Part shown: piece after piece, positions 7,767-16,783 of the stretch | Position numbering within the stretch: the stretch's first letter is position 1 | Layout of the letters: each line of letters begins with the position of its first letter | Origin: Nocardioides sp. REDSEA-S33_B3 | GTDB lineage: Bacteria > Actinomycetota > Actinomycetes > Propionibacteriales > Nocardioidaceae | Assembly: GCA_001627335.1 (NCBI GenBank) | Contig: LUPK01000059.1 | Span: 186,001 to 250,000 of the forward strand | Length of the DNA: 64,000 nucleotides | Direction: 5' to 3' | Position numbers and translations under genes: made by a program | The notes under the pieces: model-generated | Database searches by the model: none | What the model was told of the DNA's origin: nothing | The model's input: only the letters and a program-made list of their open reading frames with translations

Positions 7767-9961
7767 CGGGGCACCCGGGGCATCTGCAGCCCGAACATCC
7801 CGATCAGCTCGCGCTGCACCTCCTGGACGCCGCCGCCGAAGGTGAGCACGAGGTTCCGCTTGGCCTGCGCGTCGAGGTAGGCCATCAGCTGTGCGGTGGC
7901 TGGTTCGCCGGGATCGCCGTAGCGGTGCACCAGCCCCACCAGGTCGGCCGACAGGTGCTGCACCTGGTCGGCGGCGAAGACCTTCGACGACGACGCGTCC
8001 GCCACCGACAGCTCGCCCGTCGCGGCCGCTCGGGCGACCTCCCAGTTGAGCAGCTCGTTGACGCGGAAGGCGGCCGTCACCCGGCCGAGCACCTCGCGCA
8101 CGTCGGGCCGGTCGAGCAGGTCGCGCTCGGCCAACCAGGAGGCGACCTTGTCGCGCAGGCCCTCGATGCGGCCGGCCGGGCCGAGCATCACGCGCTCGTG
8201 GTTGAGCTGGGTGGTGATCAGCTTCCACCCCTGGTTCTCCTCGCCAACCAGCATGTCCACCGGGACCCGCACGTCGTTGAAGTACGTCGCGTTGACGTGG
8301 TGGGAGCCGTCGGCGGTGATGATCGGGGTCCAGGAGTAGCCCGGGTCCGAGGTGTCGACGATGAGGATCGAGATGCCCTTGTGCTTGGGGGCGTCGGGGT
8401 CGGTGCGCACCGCCAGCCACAGGTAGTCGGCCTGGTGGCCGCCGGTCGTCCACAGCTTCTGCCCGTTCACGACGTAGTGGTCGCCGTCCCGGCGGGCGGT
8501 CGTGCGCAGCGACGCGAGGTCGGTGCCGGCGTCGGGCTCGGAGTAGCCGATCGCGAAGTGGACGTCCCCGGCCAGGATGCGGCCCAGGAACATCTCCTTC
8601 TGCTTCTCGGTGCCGTAGCGGATCAGCGTCGGGCCGACGGTCTGCAGCGTCACGGCCGGCAGGTGCACGTCGGCCCACTGTGCCTCGTTGGCGAAGATCG
8701 TCTGCTCGACCTCGCCGAGCCCGTGACCGCCGTACTCCTTCGGCCAGCCGACGCCCATCCAGCCGTCGGTGCCCATCTGCCGGATCACCCGCTGGTAGGT
8801 CTCGCCGTGCCGGTCGCGCGCCCCCTCGGCGGTGGAGTCGCGGTGCTCGTTCTCCGCGGCCAGGCCGGAGAAGTACGCACGGACCTCGGCCTTCAGCGCC
8901 CGCTGGGCCTCGGTCAGCTCGAGGTTCTTGGTCTCCGCCCGCTCGACCGGCACGTCGGCGGCGACCGTGTCGAGGTCGTGGACCAGGTCGGTGACCCAGG
9001 AGAAGTAGTGGTGCAGCGGGTAGGTCTCGTCGACGCCCATGCCGCCGTGCAGGTGGTGGCAGGTCCGCAGCGCCTTCGGGCCCTCCGTGCACAGCCAGTA
9101 CGCCGCCACCGCCAGGTCGTCGGAGGCGTCGAGCCCCTCGGCGACCCGCCAGGCGGCGTTGTCGGCGGCCAGGTCGGTGGTGCGCGAGGCGATGTAGACG
9201 TCCGCGACCTGCATCGCCACCGCCTGGAACTCCGCCAGCGAGCGCCCGAACTGGGTGCGGCCCTTGACGTAGCCGGCGGTCAGGTCACGGGCGCCGGCCA
9301 GCAGGCCGGCGCCGATCATGCACAGCCCCGCGACCGCGTGGTCGATCAGCGACCGGGCCGCGTCGCCCTCGAGCAGCTCGGCCGGCGCGTCCTCGAGGAC
9401 GACCGTGTGCCGGTCGATCCGTGCGGACGTGGGCGAGGCCTCCAGCCGGACGCCGGGCCCCTGGGGGTCGACCAGCGCCACGACCGTCCGGTCGCCGTCG
9501 CGGGCGGTGACCAGCAGCCGCGCCGCGTCGGCGGCGTGGCTGACCGAGATCTTGCGCCCGGAGACCAGCCCCTCGGCGTACGTCGTGGTGGGCGCGGCGG
9601 TGAGCGGCGTGCCGACCTCGCGGAGCGCCGGGCTGAGGACGACCTCGCCGCTCACGATGCCCGGTAGCAGCTCCTTGCGCTGGGTGTCGGTGCCGTGGGC
9701 GGCCAGCACCAGACCACCGCAGACCAGCGTCTCCCACAGCGGGAGCTGGCGGGCCCGCGTGCCGGCCTCGCGCAGCAGGACCCCGACCTCGAGCAGGCCG
9801 AGGCCGTCGCCACCGTGCTCCTCGGGGATCCCGAGGCCGAGCAGCCCGGCCTGGGCCAGCGCGGACCAGTCGGACTCCCGCTCGAGCGCCTCACGGGCGA
9901 CGGCACGCACGGCGTCGATCTGCTCGGCGTGCTCCTGGGGGTCGTAGCCGTCGGTGGTCAC
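7763..9961 (-). CDS. Fused ChsE1-ChsE2 acyl-CoA dehydrogenase
   Basis: The 732-aa protein has two acyl-CoA dehydrogenase modules. Residues 1 to about 345 resemble ChsE1/FadE28 (339 aa in M. tuberculosis), with GRTQFGRSLAEFQAVAMQ and HLHGGMGVDETYPLHHY. Residues from about 350 resemble ChsE2/FadE29 (387 aa), with IGYSEPDAGTDLASLRT and NGQKLWTTGGHQADYLW. In mycobacteria these are separate subunits of an alpha2beta2 enzyme that desaturates the C3 side chain of a steroid-CoA; here one polypeptide carries both. GTG at 9961 has GGAGGAG upstream. It is first in the chsE-chsH2-DUF35-chsH1-ltp2 operon, about 86 bases from a perfect KstR operator. Confidence 0.88.
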   Translation of the reverse strand: MTTDGYDPQEHAEQIDAVRAVAREALERESDWSALAQAGLLGLGIPEEHGGDGLGLLEVGVLLREAGTRARQLPLWETLVCGGLVLAAHGTDTQRKELLPGIVSGEVVLSPALREVGTPLTAAPTTTYAEGLVSGRKISVSHAADAARLLVTARDGDRTVVALVDPQGPGVRLEASPTSARIDRHTVVLEDAPAELLEGDAARSLIDHAVAGLCMIGAGLLAGARDLTAGYVKGRTQFGRSLAEFQAVAMQVADVYIASRTTDLAADNAAWRVAEGLDASDDLAVAAYWLCTEGPKALRTCHHLHGGMGVDETYPLHHYFSWVTDLVHDLDTVAADVPVERAETKNLELTEAQRALKAEVRAYFSGLAAENEHRDSTAEGARDRHGETYQRVIRQMGTDGWMGVGWPKEYGGHGLGEVEQTIFANEAQWADVHLPAVTLQTVGPTLIRYGTEKQKEMFLGRILAGDVHFAIGYSEPDAGTDLASLRTTARRDGDHYVVNGQKLWTTGGHQADYLWLAVRTDPDAPKHKGISILIVDTSDPGYSWTPIITADGSHHVNATYFNDVRVPVDMLVGEENQGWKLITTQLNHERVMLGPAGRIEGLRDKVASWLAERDLLDRPDVREVLGRVTAAFRVNELLNWEVARAAATGELSVADASSSKVFAADQVQHLSADLVGLVHRYGDPGEPATAQLMAYLDAQAKRNLVLTFGGGVQEVQRELIGMFGLQMPRVPR

Positions 9962-10047
9962 GGGCTCTCCTCCGTGCTGGTGGACCTGCGTGGGACAGGG
10001 GTCGTCGACCCCGTGGGTGGGATGCTGGCTGCACCCGCCGACGAAAC

Positions 10048-10061
10048 TGTAACGTGTTCTA
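10048..10061. promoter_or_regulatory. KstR operator, perfect match
   Basis: TGTAACGTGTTCTA fits the mycobacterial KstR consensus TNNAACNNGTTNNA exactly. It sits between the side-chain operon (minus) and the alpha/beta hydrolase (plus) and could repress both. The identical 14-mer recurs at 25633. Confidence 0.85.
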
Positions 10062-10095
10062 CCTGACCTTGGCAGCGTCGACCAGGAGGCACTCC

Positions 10096-11025
10096 GTGTT
10101 CTCGCCCCGCCAGCTGCTGCGCAGCGCCGTGTACATGCCCTTCGCCCACATCCCGCCCGGGCGGGTCGTGGAGCTCCCCGGCCGCGGCACCACCTACGTC
10201 ACCGACACGCCCGGGCCCTCGGAGTCCTCCCCCACGATCGTGCTGCTGCACGCGCTGGGGTGCACTGGCCTGCTCACCTGGTACCCCGCGATCGCCCCTC
10301 TCTCCGAGCGCTACCGCGTCGTCACGCTGGACCTGCGCTGGCACGGCCAGGGCATCCAGGCGCCGGAGATGTCGCTCTACGACTGCGCGGACGACGTGGC
10401 GGCGCTGGCCGACGTCCTCGGCATCGAGCGCTTCGTCGCGGCCGGCTACTCCATGGGAGGCGCCGTCGCCCAGCGCGTGTGGCGCCAGCACCCCGACCGC
10501 GTCGAGGGCCTCGTCCTGGCTGCCACCTCCGCGGTCTTCCGCTTCACGCCCTGGGAGCGGCTCTTCTTCACGGGGCTGGAGGCCGGCATGATCGCCGCGC
10601 GCGGCATCTCCAGCTCCCGCGCGGCGATGACCGCCAGCCGGTCGGCCGCCCGGGCCCTGCACCTCGCGCCGTCCGACATCCACGACTGGGCGATGCAGGA
10701 GTTCCGCAGCACCAGCCCCTGGGCGGTCGGCCAGGCGCTCGCGGCGCTGGGCCGGCACCACGCCCGGCCCTGGCTGGGCCGCATCGACGTGCCCACCGCG
10801 GTCGTCGTCACCACCGGCGACCACGTCATCCCGCCCTCGCGACAGGTCGCGCTCGCCCGCGCCATCCCGGGCGCGACCATGCACGAGGTCGACGCCGGCC
10901 ACGCGAGCTGCGTCATGCAGGCCGAGCGGTTCGTGCCCGTGATGGTCCAGGCGGCCACCACGGTCGCGGCCCGCAGGCGCGACTTCGGCCGGCACGCGCC
11001 GGTCGAGGAGCCCCAGCAGGCCTGA
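10096..11025 (+). CDS. Alpha/beta hydrolase, KstR-linked
   Basis: The 309-aa alpha/beta hydrolase has LLHALGCTG at the oxyanion strand, GYSMGG around the serine nucleophile, VTTGDHVIPP for the acid and DAGHASCVM for the histidine. The ORF track opens at 10054 inside the KstR operator; GTG at 10096 with AGGAGG six bases upstream is a far better start. Divergence from the chsE operon over a shared operator suggests induction by steroid catabolites. The substrate is unknown; hydrolysis of a steroid ester, thioester or ring-cleavage product are options I cannot separate. The 3' end converges with the WS/DGAT gene. Confidence 0.82.
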   Translation: MFSPRQLLRSAVYMPFAHIPPGRVVELPGRGTTYVTDTPGPSESSPTIVLLHALGCTGLLTWYPAIAPLSERYRVVTLDLRWHGQGIQAPEMSLYDCADDVAALADVLGIERFVAAGYSMGGAVAQRVWRQHPDRVEGLVLAATSAVFRFTPWERLFFTGLEAGMIAARGISSSRAAMTASRSAARALHLAPSDIHDWAMQEFRSTSPWAVGQALAALGRHHARPWLGRIDVPTAVVVTTGDHVIPPSRQVALARAIPGATMHEVDAGHASCVMQAERFVPVMVQAATTVAARRRDFGRHAPVEEPQQA

Positions 11026-11075
11026 GCCTCGCCCTCAGCCTCCACCTGGGGTCTCGGCGGTCCGACCTCAGGCCT
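11018..11075. terminator. Possible long-loop inverted repeat between convergent genes
   Basis: AGGCCTGAG at 11018 and CTCAGGCCT at 11067 are perfect 9-bp complements with a 40-base loop, and each arm holds one of the two convergent stop codons. The loop is long for a terminator. Confidence 0.3.
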
Positions 11076-12522
11076 CCGGGGCGGGCGCTGACTTCCTCCC
11101 GCGGCGCCGACGCAGCGGGAGCGTCAGGTCCCTCGCGGCGACCGCGGCCTTCAGCGTCGCCAGCTCCGCGGGGAACCGCTGGACCAGCGCGTCGGTGTCG
11201 GGCACCGACTCACGGCAGGCGATCGCCCCGACGTGCAGCTGCCCGGCGTTGGAGAGCACCGTGATGTTCAGGCCCGCCCCGTGGAAGACGGGGCCGAGCG
11301 GGTAGAGCGCCTCGATCCGCGCCCCGCAGAGGTAGAGCGGCACCGGCGGGCCGGGGACGTTGGAGATCACCAGGTTGTGCGCGACCGGGAGCCGGTCGGC
11401 GAGCCCCAGGCCGGCGTACGCCCGGACGGCGAGCCCGAAGGTGCGCGGGGCGGCGAACTCCGCCCAGTCCTGCAGCGAGTCGGCGCTGATCGCGTTGTGG
11501 TGGTCCTTGGCGTGCTTGTTGCGCTCGGAGAGCTCCGCGAGCCTCTCCAGCGGGTCGTCGAGGTCGGTGGCGAGCTTGGTGAACAGCGCCGAGACCTTGT
11601 TGGCCCCGCTCGTACGCCGGGTGGAGCTGTGCACCGAGACCGGCACCGTGGCCAGCAGCGACTCCTCCGGCAGCTCGCCGCGGTCCTCGAGGTAGGAGCG
11701 CAGGGCGCCACCGGCCAACGCGAGCACCACGTCGTTGACGGTGGTGCCGGTGGCGTTCTTGACCTCGCGGACGTCCTCGAGGTCGATGTCGATGAACCCG
11801 ATGCTGCGGTGCCCGGTGATGGTGCCGTTGAAGGAGGTCCGCGGCGCGGTCAGCGGGGCGGCCATCGCGGTGCCGGCGCGCGCGCGACCCACGGTCCGCG
11901 ACACCAGCTGGGTCGTCGGGGTGACCAGCTTGGCCACGGCCACGGGCTTGGTGAGGTTGGTGAGGACTCCGCGGCCCAGCAGCTCCATCGGACCGGCCTC
12001 CCGGCCGTGCGGCTGGGGTTCCTCCAGCTGGAGCGGTGCGTCGGTGGGCGAGAGGCTGCACAGGTGGCTGATCAGGTTCGAGCCCGAGACGCCGTCGACC
12101 GTCGCGTGGTGCATCTTGGAGAACACCACGACCTTGCCGTCGTCGTACCCCTCGATGACCCACATCTCCCACAGCGGCCTCGAGCGGTCCAGCGGCAGGC
12201 CCGCGAGGTGCGCGGTGAGCGAGGTCAGCTCCTCGTAGCCGCCGGGGGTCGGCAACGCGAGGCGGTGGACGTGACGCTCGATGTCGAAGCTGCGGTCGGG
12301 CACCCACACGGGGTGGTCGAGCCCGAGCGGGACGCGGCGCAGCTTGCGCGTGAACGTGGGGACGTCGCGCACGGCCTGCTCGATCTGGTCCTGCACCCGG
12401 CGGAAGGAGTACGGCTCGGGCATGGTGCTCGGATCGAGCACGAACAGGCCGCACACGTGCATGAGCTGCGCGGGCGTCTCCAGGTAGAGGAAGCTCGCAT
12501 CGAGCCCCGAGAGTCGGTCCAC
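11068..12522 (-). CDS. Wax ester synthase/diacylglycerol acyltransferase (WS/DGAT)
   Basis: The 484-aa protein is a bacterial WS/DGAT. The catalytic HHxxxDG motif is complete as HHATVDG (H138, H139, D143), the N-terminus has the family DRLSGLDASFLYLET, and NDVVLALAGGALR and a NVPGPPVPLYL stretch mark the C-terminal domain. The family transfers acyl-CoA to alcohols or diacylglycerol to make wax esters or triacylglycerol at the inner face of the membrane. A KstR-like operator lies 47 bases upstream of the ATG, divergent from an esterase. This suggests that steroid catabolism is tied to storage-lipid synthesis, or that steroid alcohols are esterified; both are inference. Confidence 0.88.
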   Translation of the reverse strand: MDRLSGLDASFLYLETPAQLMHVCGLFVLDPSTMPEPYSFRRVQDQIEQAVRDVPTFTRKLRRVPLGLDHPVWVPDRSFDIERHVHRLALPTPGGYEELTSLTAHLAGLPLDRSRPLWEMWVIEGYDDGKVVVFSKMHHATVDGVSGSNLISHLCSLSPTDAPLQLEEPQPHGREAGPMELLGRGVLTNLTKPVAVAKLVTPTTQLVSRTVGRARAGTAMAAPLTAPRTSFNGTITGHRSIGFIDIDLEDVREVKNATGTTVNDVVLALAGGALRSYLEDRGELPEESLLATVPVSVHSSTRRTSGANKVSALFTKLATDLDDPLERLAELSERNKHAKDHHNAISADSLQDWAEFAAPRTFGLAVRAYAGLGLADRLPVAHNLVISNVPGPPVPLYLCGARIEALYPLGPVFHGAGLNITVLSNAGQLHVGAIACRESVPDTDALVQRFPAELATLKAAVAARDLTLPLRRRRGRKSAPAPEA

Positions 12523-12568
12523 GTCAGTCCTCCTCGCTGTGCGGCGGGGGGCCGGGACGACCCTCGCC

Positions 12569-12582
12569 GAGAACAGGTTCTA
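12569..12582. promoter_or_regulatory. KstR-like operator, one mismatch
   Basis: GAGAACAGGTTCTA matches TNNAACNNGTTNNA except for the first base. It lies between the divergent WS/DGAT and esterase genes. Confidence 0.65.
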
Positions 12583-12665
12583 CCACTCAACGACGCCGGG
12601 GCGCTGCGGGCACGGGGCTGTGAGCACCGTCATCCGGGCCGACCGCGTCGGTCTAGGGTCGTGGC

Positions 12666-13901
12666 ATGTCGTTCCTGCGTCGCCAGGCCATCACCGCCGC
12701 TTTGACCGCCAACGCCATTCGGCCACTGCCGGGCTTCCGCGCCGGCATCCCGGCGTTCTTCGCCGGCTGGCTCACCGGCGAGCTCGCGCCGCACGTGCTG
12801 GCCGCCACCACCGCCGACGCCCTGGCCCACGCGACCGGTCCCCGCCGCGACGCCCGCGGCCTGGCGCTCGCGGGGGCGAGCGCCCTCGGTCTCGGCTACC
12901 TCATCGCCCAGAGTCGCCAGGTGGCCACCTGCGCCGAGGAGGCCCTGGTGGAGGGGCTCGGTGCCGACTACGTCGAGAAGCTCGACGCCGCACCCACGCC
13001 CGCGGAGCTGGCGGTGCCGTGGCGCAAGCTGGTCTACCCCTTCCGCATGCGCGAGCCGCGGGTGACGGTCCACAAGAACATCGCCTACGACGACGAGACA
13101 GGGCGCCGCGGGCTCCTCGACGTCTACGTGCCGGCCGACACGCCGCCGCAGGGCGCCCCGGTGCTGCTGCAGGTCCACGGCGGCGGCTGGACCATCGGCA
13201 ACAAGGACCAGCAGGGCATCCCGCTGATGCAGCACCTGGCCGCCAAGGGCTGGGTCTGCGTGGCCATCAACTACCGCCTCTCCCCCAAGCACGCCTTCCC
13301 CGCCCACGTCATCGACGTGAAGAAGGCGATCGCCTGGATCAAGGAGCACATCGAGGCCTACGGCGGCGACCCCGACTACGTCGCCATCACCGGCGGCTCC
13401 GCCGGTGGGCACCTGTGCGCACTGGCCGCGCTCACGCCCGACCGCAAGGAGTGGCAGCCCGGCTTCGAGGACGCCGACACCTCGGTGCAGGTGGCGGTCC
13501 CCCACTACGGCGTCTACGACTTCGCCGGCAGCACCGGGCTGCGCTCGGCCGAGCAGCTGCGCGACCTGTTCCTGGCCCCGCGCATCCTGCAGACGACCTG
13601 GCCCGAGGACCCGGAGGCCTTCGAGGCCGCGTCCCCGATCCTGCAGGTCAGCGAGGACGCCCCGGACTTCTTCGTCCTGCACGGGCAGTACGACACGCTC
13701 GTCCCGGTCGACCAGGCGCGCCTGTTCGTCGAGGAGCTGCGGCGTACGTCGAAGCGGTCCGTCACCTACGCCGAGCTGCCCGGCGCCCAGCACGCCTTCG
13801 ACGTGTTCCCGTCGATCCGCAGCTCCCACATCGTCCGTGCCATCGACCGCTACCTGCACTGGCACTGGAACCAGCACCGACAGGTCCTGGCGCAGCGCTG
13901 A
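12666..13901 (+). CDS. HSL-type esterase/lipase (alpha/beta hydrolase fold-3)
   Basis: The 411-aa enzyme has the hormone-sensitive-lipase pattern: HGGGW at residues 171-175 for the oxyanion hole, GGSAGG with nucleophile S245, HGQYDTLVP for the acid, and AQHAFDVFP for the histidine. The first 130 residues form an N-terminal extension with hydrophobic stretches, like the mycobacterial Lip family. It is divergent from the WS/DGAT gene over a KstR-like site, so one partner may build and the other hydrolyse lipid or steroid esters. Its stop (TGA) abuts the stop of fadE34 (TCA on this strand) within a 14-bp palindrome at 13895-13908. Confidence 0.85.
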   Translation: MSFLRRQAITAALTANAIRPLPGFRAGIPAFFAGWLTGELAPHVLAATTADALAHATGPRRDARGLALAGASALGLGYLIAQSRQVATCAEEALVEGLGADYVEKLDAAPTPAELAVPWRKLVYPFRMREPRVTVHKNIAYDDETGRRGLLDVYVPADTPPQGAPVLLQVHGGGWTIGNKDQQGIPLMQHLAAKGWVCVAINYRLSPKHAFPAHVIDVKKAIAWIKEHIEAYGGDPDYVAITGGSAGGHLCALAALTPDRKEWQPGFEDADTSVQVAVPHYGVYDFAGSTGLRSAEQLRDLFLAPRILQTTWPEDPEAFEAASPILQVSEDAPDFFVLHGQYDTLVPVDQARLFVEELRRTSKRSVTYAELPGAQHAFDVFPSIRSSHIVRAIDRYLHWHWNQHRQVLAQR

Positions 13902-16025
13902 TCAGCGCGGCAGGCCCAGGATCCGCTCGCCCGCGACGTTGCGCAGGATCTGCGTGGTGCCGCCGGCGATCGAGAGACAGCGGGTGTTGAGCATCTCCCA
14001 CACGTCCGCGGCGAACCGGTCCTCCCCGCGGGCCGTGGTGTCGACCAGCAGCAGGCGCTCCTGCTGCAGGGAGACGACGAGCTCGCTGGCGTCCTGACGG
14101 TTGCGCACCCCGAGGAGCTTGGCCACGCTCGACTCCGCCCCCGGTCCCTGACCGGCGAGGGAGCGCAGCGTGGAGCGCACGCCCAGCAGGGTGCAGACCG
14201 TCGAGAGCGCCACGGCACGCCCGACCGCGACCTGCTCGGGGCCCGTGAGCGTGCCGGCCGAGGCCAGCTCCACCGCGCGCTCGGTCGAGGCCGAGAGCCG
14301 CGTGGTGGCCATGGCGACGCGCTCGTTGGCCAGCGTGGTGCGCGCGAGCTTCCACCCGTCGCCCGGCTCGGCCACGACGCACTCGTCGGGCACGAAGACC
14401 TCGTCGAGGAAGACCTCGTTGAACAGCGCCTCGCCGGTGATCTCCCGCAGCGGCCGGACGTCGATGCCGGGGCTGCGCATGTCGACGAGGAAGTAGGTGA
14501 TGCCCTTGTGCTGGGGCACGTCCGGGTCGGTGCGGGCCAGGCAGATCGCCCAGTCGGCCTGCTCGGCCACCGAGGTCCACACCTTCTGGCCGGTGATCCG
14601 CCACCCGCCGTCGACCCGGACCGCCTTGGTCCGCAACGAGGCCAGGTCGGAGCCGGAGCCGGGCTCGGAGAAGAGCTGGCACCACACGAGGTCCCCGAGC
14701 AGCGAGGGCCGCACGAACCGCTCCCGCTGAGCGTCCGTGCCGTGCTGCAGGATCGTGGGCAGGGCCCAGCCGGCGATGACGATGTCGGGGCGCACGACGC
14801 CGGCTCGGGCCAGCTCCTCGTCGATGACGACCTGCGTCACGGCGTCCGCGGCCCGTCCGTACGGCGCCGGCCAGTGCGGCATCAGCAGGCCGGTGTCGAC
14901 CAGGGCCGCTCGACGATCCGCCTCGGGCAGCGCTGCCACCGACTCCACGTCGGCCCGCACGGACGGCCGCACGGCCTCGTCGCGGCCCTCGAGGTCGACC
15001 GCCACCCGGCGGCGGGTGCCGGCGCCCGCCGCGCCGGTCAGCCGGCCGGCCGCCGCGTCGGGGCGGGCGAAGGCCGCCCGCAGCGACAGCGCGCGGCGCA
15101 GGTAGAGGTGCGCGTCGTGCTCGAAGGTGAAGCCGATGCCCCCGAGCACCTGGATGCACGTCTTGGCGACCTCGACGGCCCCGTCGAAGCAGGTGACCTC
15201 GGCGACGTCGCAGGCAAAGGACCACTGCTCGTCGGCGTGCTCGCCCTGCCCGTCGGCCGCGGCCGCCGCGTCCCAGGCGGCGGCGGTGACGGCCTCGGCG
15301 GTCTCCAGCATCTCCGCGCAGAGGTGCTTCACGGCCTGGAAGGAGCCGATCTTGCGCCCGAACTGCTCGCGCACGCCGGCGTACGCGACGGCCGTGCGCA
15401 GGCACCAGCGCGCCACGCCCGCCGCCTCGGCGGCCGCCAGGGTCACCGCGAGCCGTCGCACCGTGGCGTCGTCGGTGGGGACCGGCTCGCCCGCGGGGAC
15501 CTCGCCGAGCAGGCCGGCCCGCCGGGACATGTCGAGCCCGGTGGACGCGGAGGCGGAGAGGACGTCGGCCGCGGCGAGCACCCAACCCTCCGCCCCGCGC
15601 ACCAGCGCGTGGGCGGTCGAGGGCGCGTCCAGCAGCAGGTTCCCCTCGGGGGTGGGCAGCGCGAACGAGACCACCGACCCACCGGTGAGCGCGGCCAGAC
15701 CCGCCTCCGGCCCCGCGCCTCGGCCCGCCCGGGCGAGCACGCCCGCGACCACGGCGGGTCCGAGCAGCGGCCCGGCCACGAGCTCGGCCGCGCAGGCCTC
15801 GAGGGCGACGGCCTGGTCGAGGGTCGTGCCGCCCCCGCCGCCCACGGACTCGGGGACGGCGATGGTGGCCAGACCCATCTCGACGACGCCCTTCCAGACG
15901 TCCTCGAAGCGTGCCTCGGGGTCGCCCTCGGCGGCGCGGGCGGCCTCGACGCCCCCGACCGACGCGGCCCAGCCGCGCAGGCTGTCAGCGAGTCCGGTGT
16001 GCTCCTCGGAGATGCCGATCGACAT
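13902..16025 (-). CDS. fadE34: Two-domain steroid acyl-CoA dehydrogenase FadE34/ChsE3
   Basis: The 707-aa protein holds two acyl-CoA dehydrogenase modules: an N-terminal one (about residues 1-320, with REQFGRKIGSFQAVKHLCAE and VLGGIGFTFEHDAHLYLRR) and a C-terminal one (LFSEPGSGSDLASLRT, GQKVWTSVAEQADWAI, AGGTTQILRNVAGERILG). The length and fused layout match FadE34/ChsE3 (Rv3573c, 711 aa), which dehydrogenates steroid-CoA thioesters with longer side chains. In M. tuberculosis fadE34 adjoins kstR; here kstR is about 4 kb away. ATG at 16025 (MSIGISEE) with GAAGGGA upstream is preferred over the track's GTG at 16046. A KstR-like operator lies about 50 bases upstream. Confidence 0.88.
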   Translation of the reverse strand: MSIGISEEHTGLADSLRGWAASVGGVEAARAAEGDPEARFEDVWKGVVEMGLATIAVPESVGGGGGTTLDQAVALEACAAELVAGPLLGPAVVAGVLARAGRGAGPEAGLAALTGGSVVSFALPTPEGNLLLDAPSTAHALVRGAEGWVLAAADVLSASASTGLDMSRRAGLLGEVPAGEPVPTDDATVRRLAVTLAAAEAAGVARWCLRTAVAYAGVREQFGRKIGSFQAVKHLCAEMLETAEAVTAAAWDAAAAADGQGEHADEQWSFACDVAEVTCFDGAVEVAKTCIQVLGGIGFTFEHDAHLYLRRALSLRAAFARPDAAAGRLTGAAGAGTRRRVAVDLEGRDEAVRPSVRADVESVAALPEADRRAALVDTGLLMPHWPAPYGRAADAVTQVVIDEELARAGVVRPDIVIAGWALPTILQHGTDAQRERFVRPSLLGDLVWCQLFSEPGSGSDLASLRTKAVRVDGGWRITGQKVWTSVAEQADWAICLARTDPDVPQHKGITYFLVDMRSPGIDVRPLREITGEALFNEVFLDEVFVPDECVVAEPGDGWKLARTTLANERVAMATTRLSASTERAVELASAGTLTGPEQVAVGRAVALSTVCTLLGVRSTLRSLAGQGPGAESSVAKLLGVRNRQDASELVVSLQQERLLLVDTTARGEDRFAADVWEMLNTRCLSIAGGTTQILRNVAGERILGLPR

Positions 16026-16076
16026 GGAGGTCCCTTCGTCCCGCACGAGGTCGAGCCGTGCCGGGGTGCCGAAAAC

Positions 16077-16090
16077 TAGAACGTGTTCTC
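16077..16090. promoter_or_regulatory. KstR-like operator, one mismatch
   Basis: TAGAACGTGTTCTC matches the consensus except for the last base. It sits between fadE34 (minus) and the methyltransferase (plus), overlapping the expected -35 region of the rightward promoter. Confidence 0.7.
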
Positions 16091-16094
16091 ACTC

Positions 16095-16762
<668 letters not shown>

Positions 16763-16783
16763 CCCCGGCCGTCCCTCCCACCG

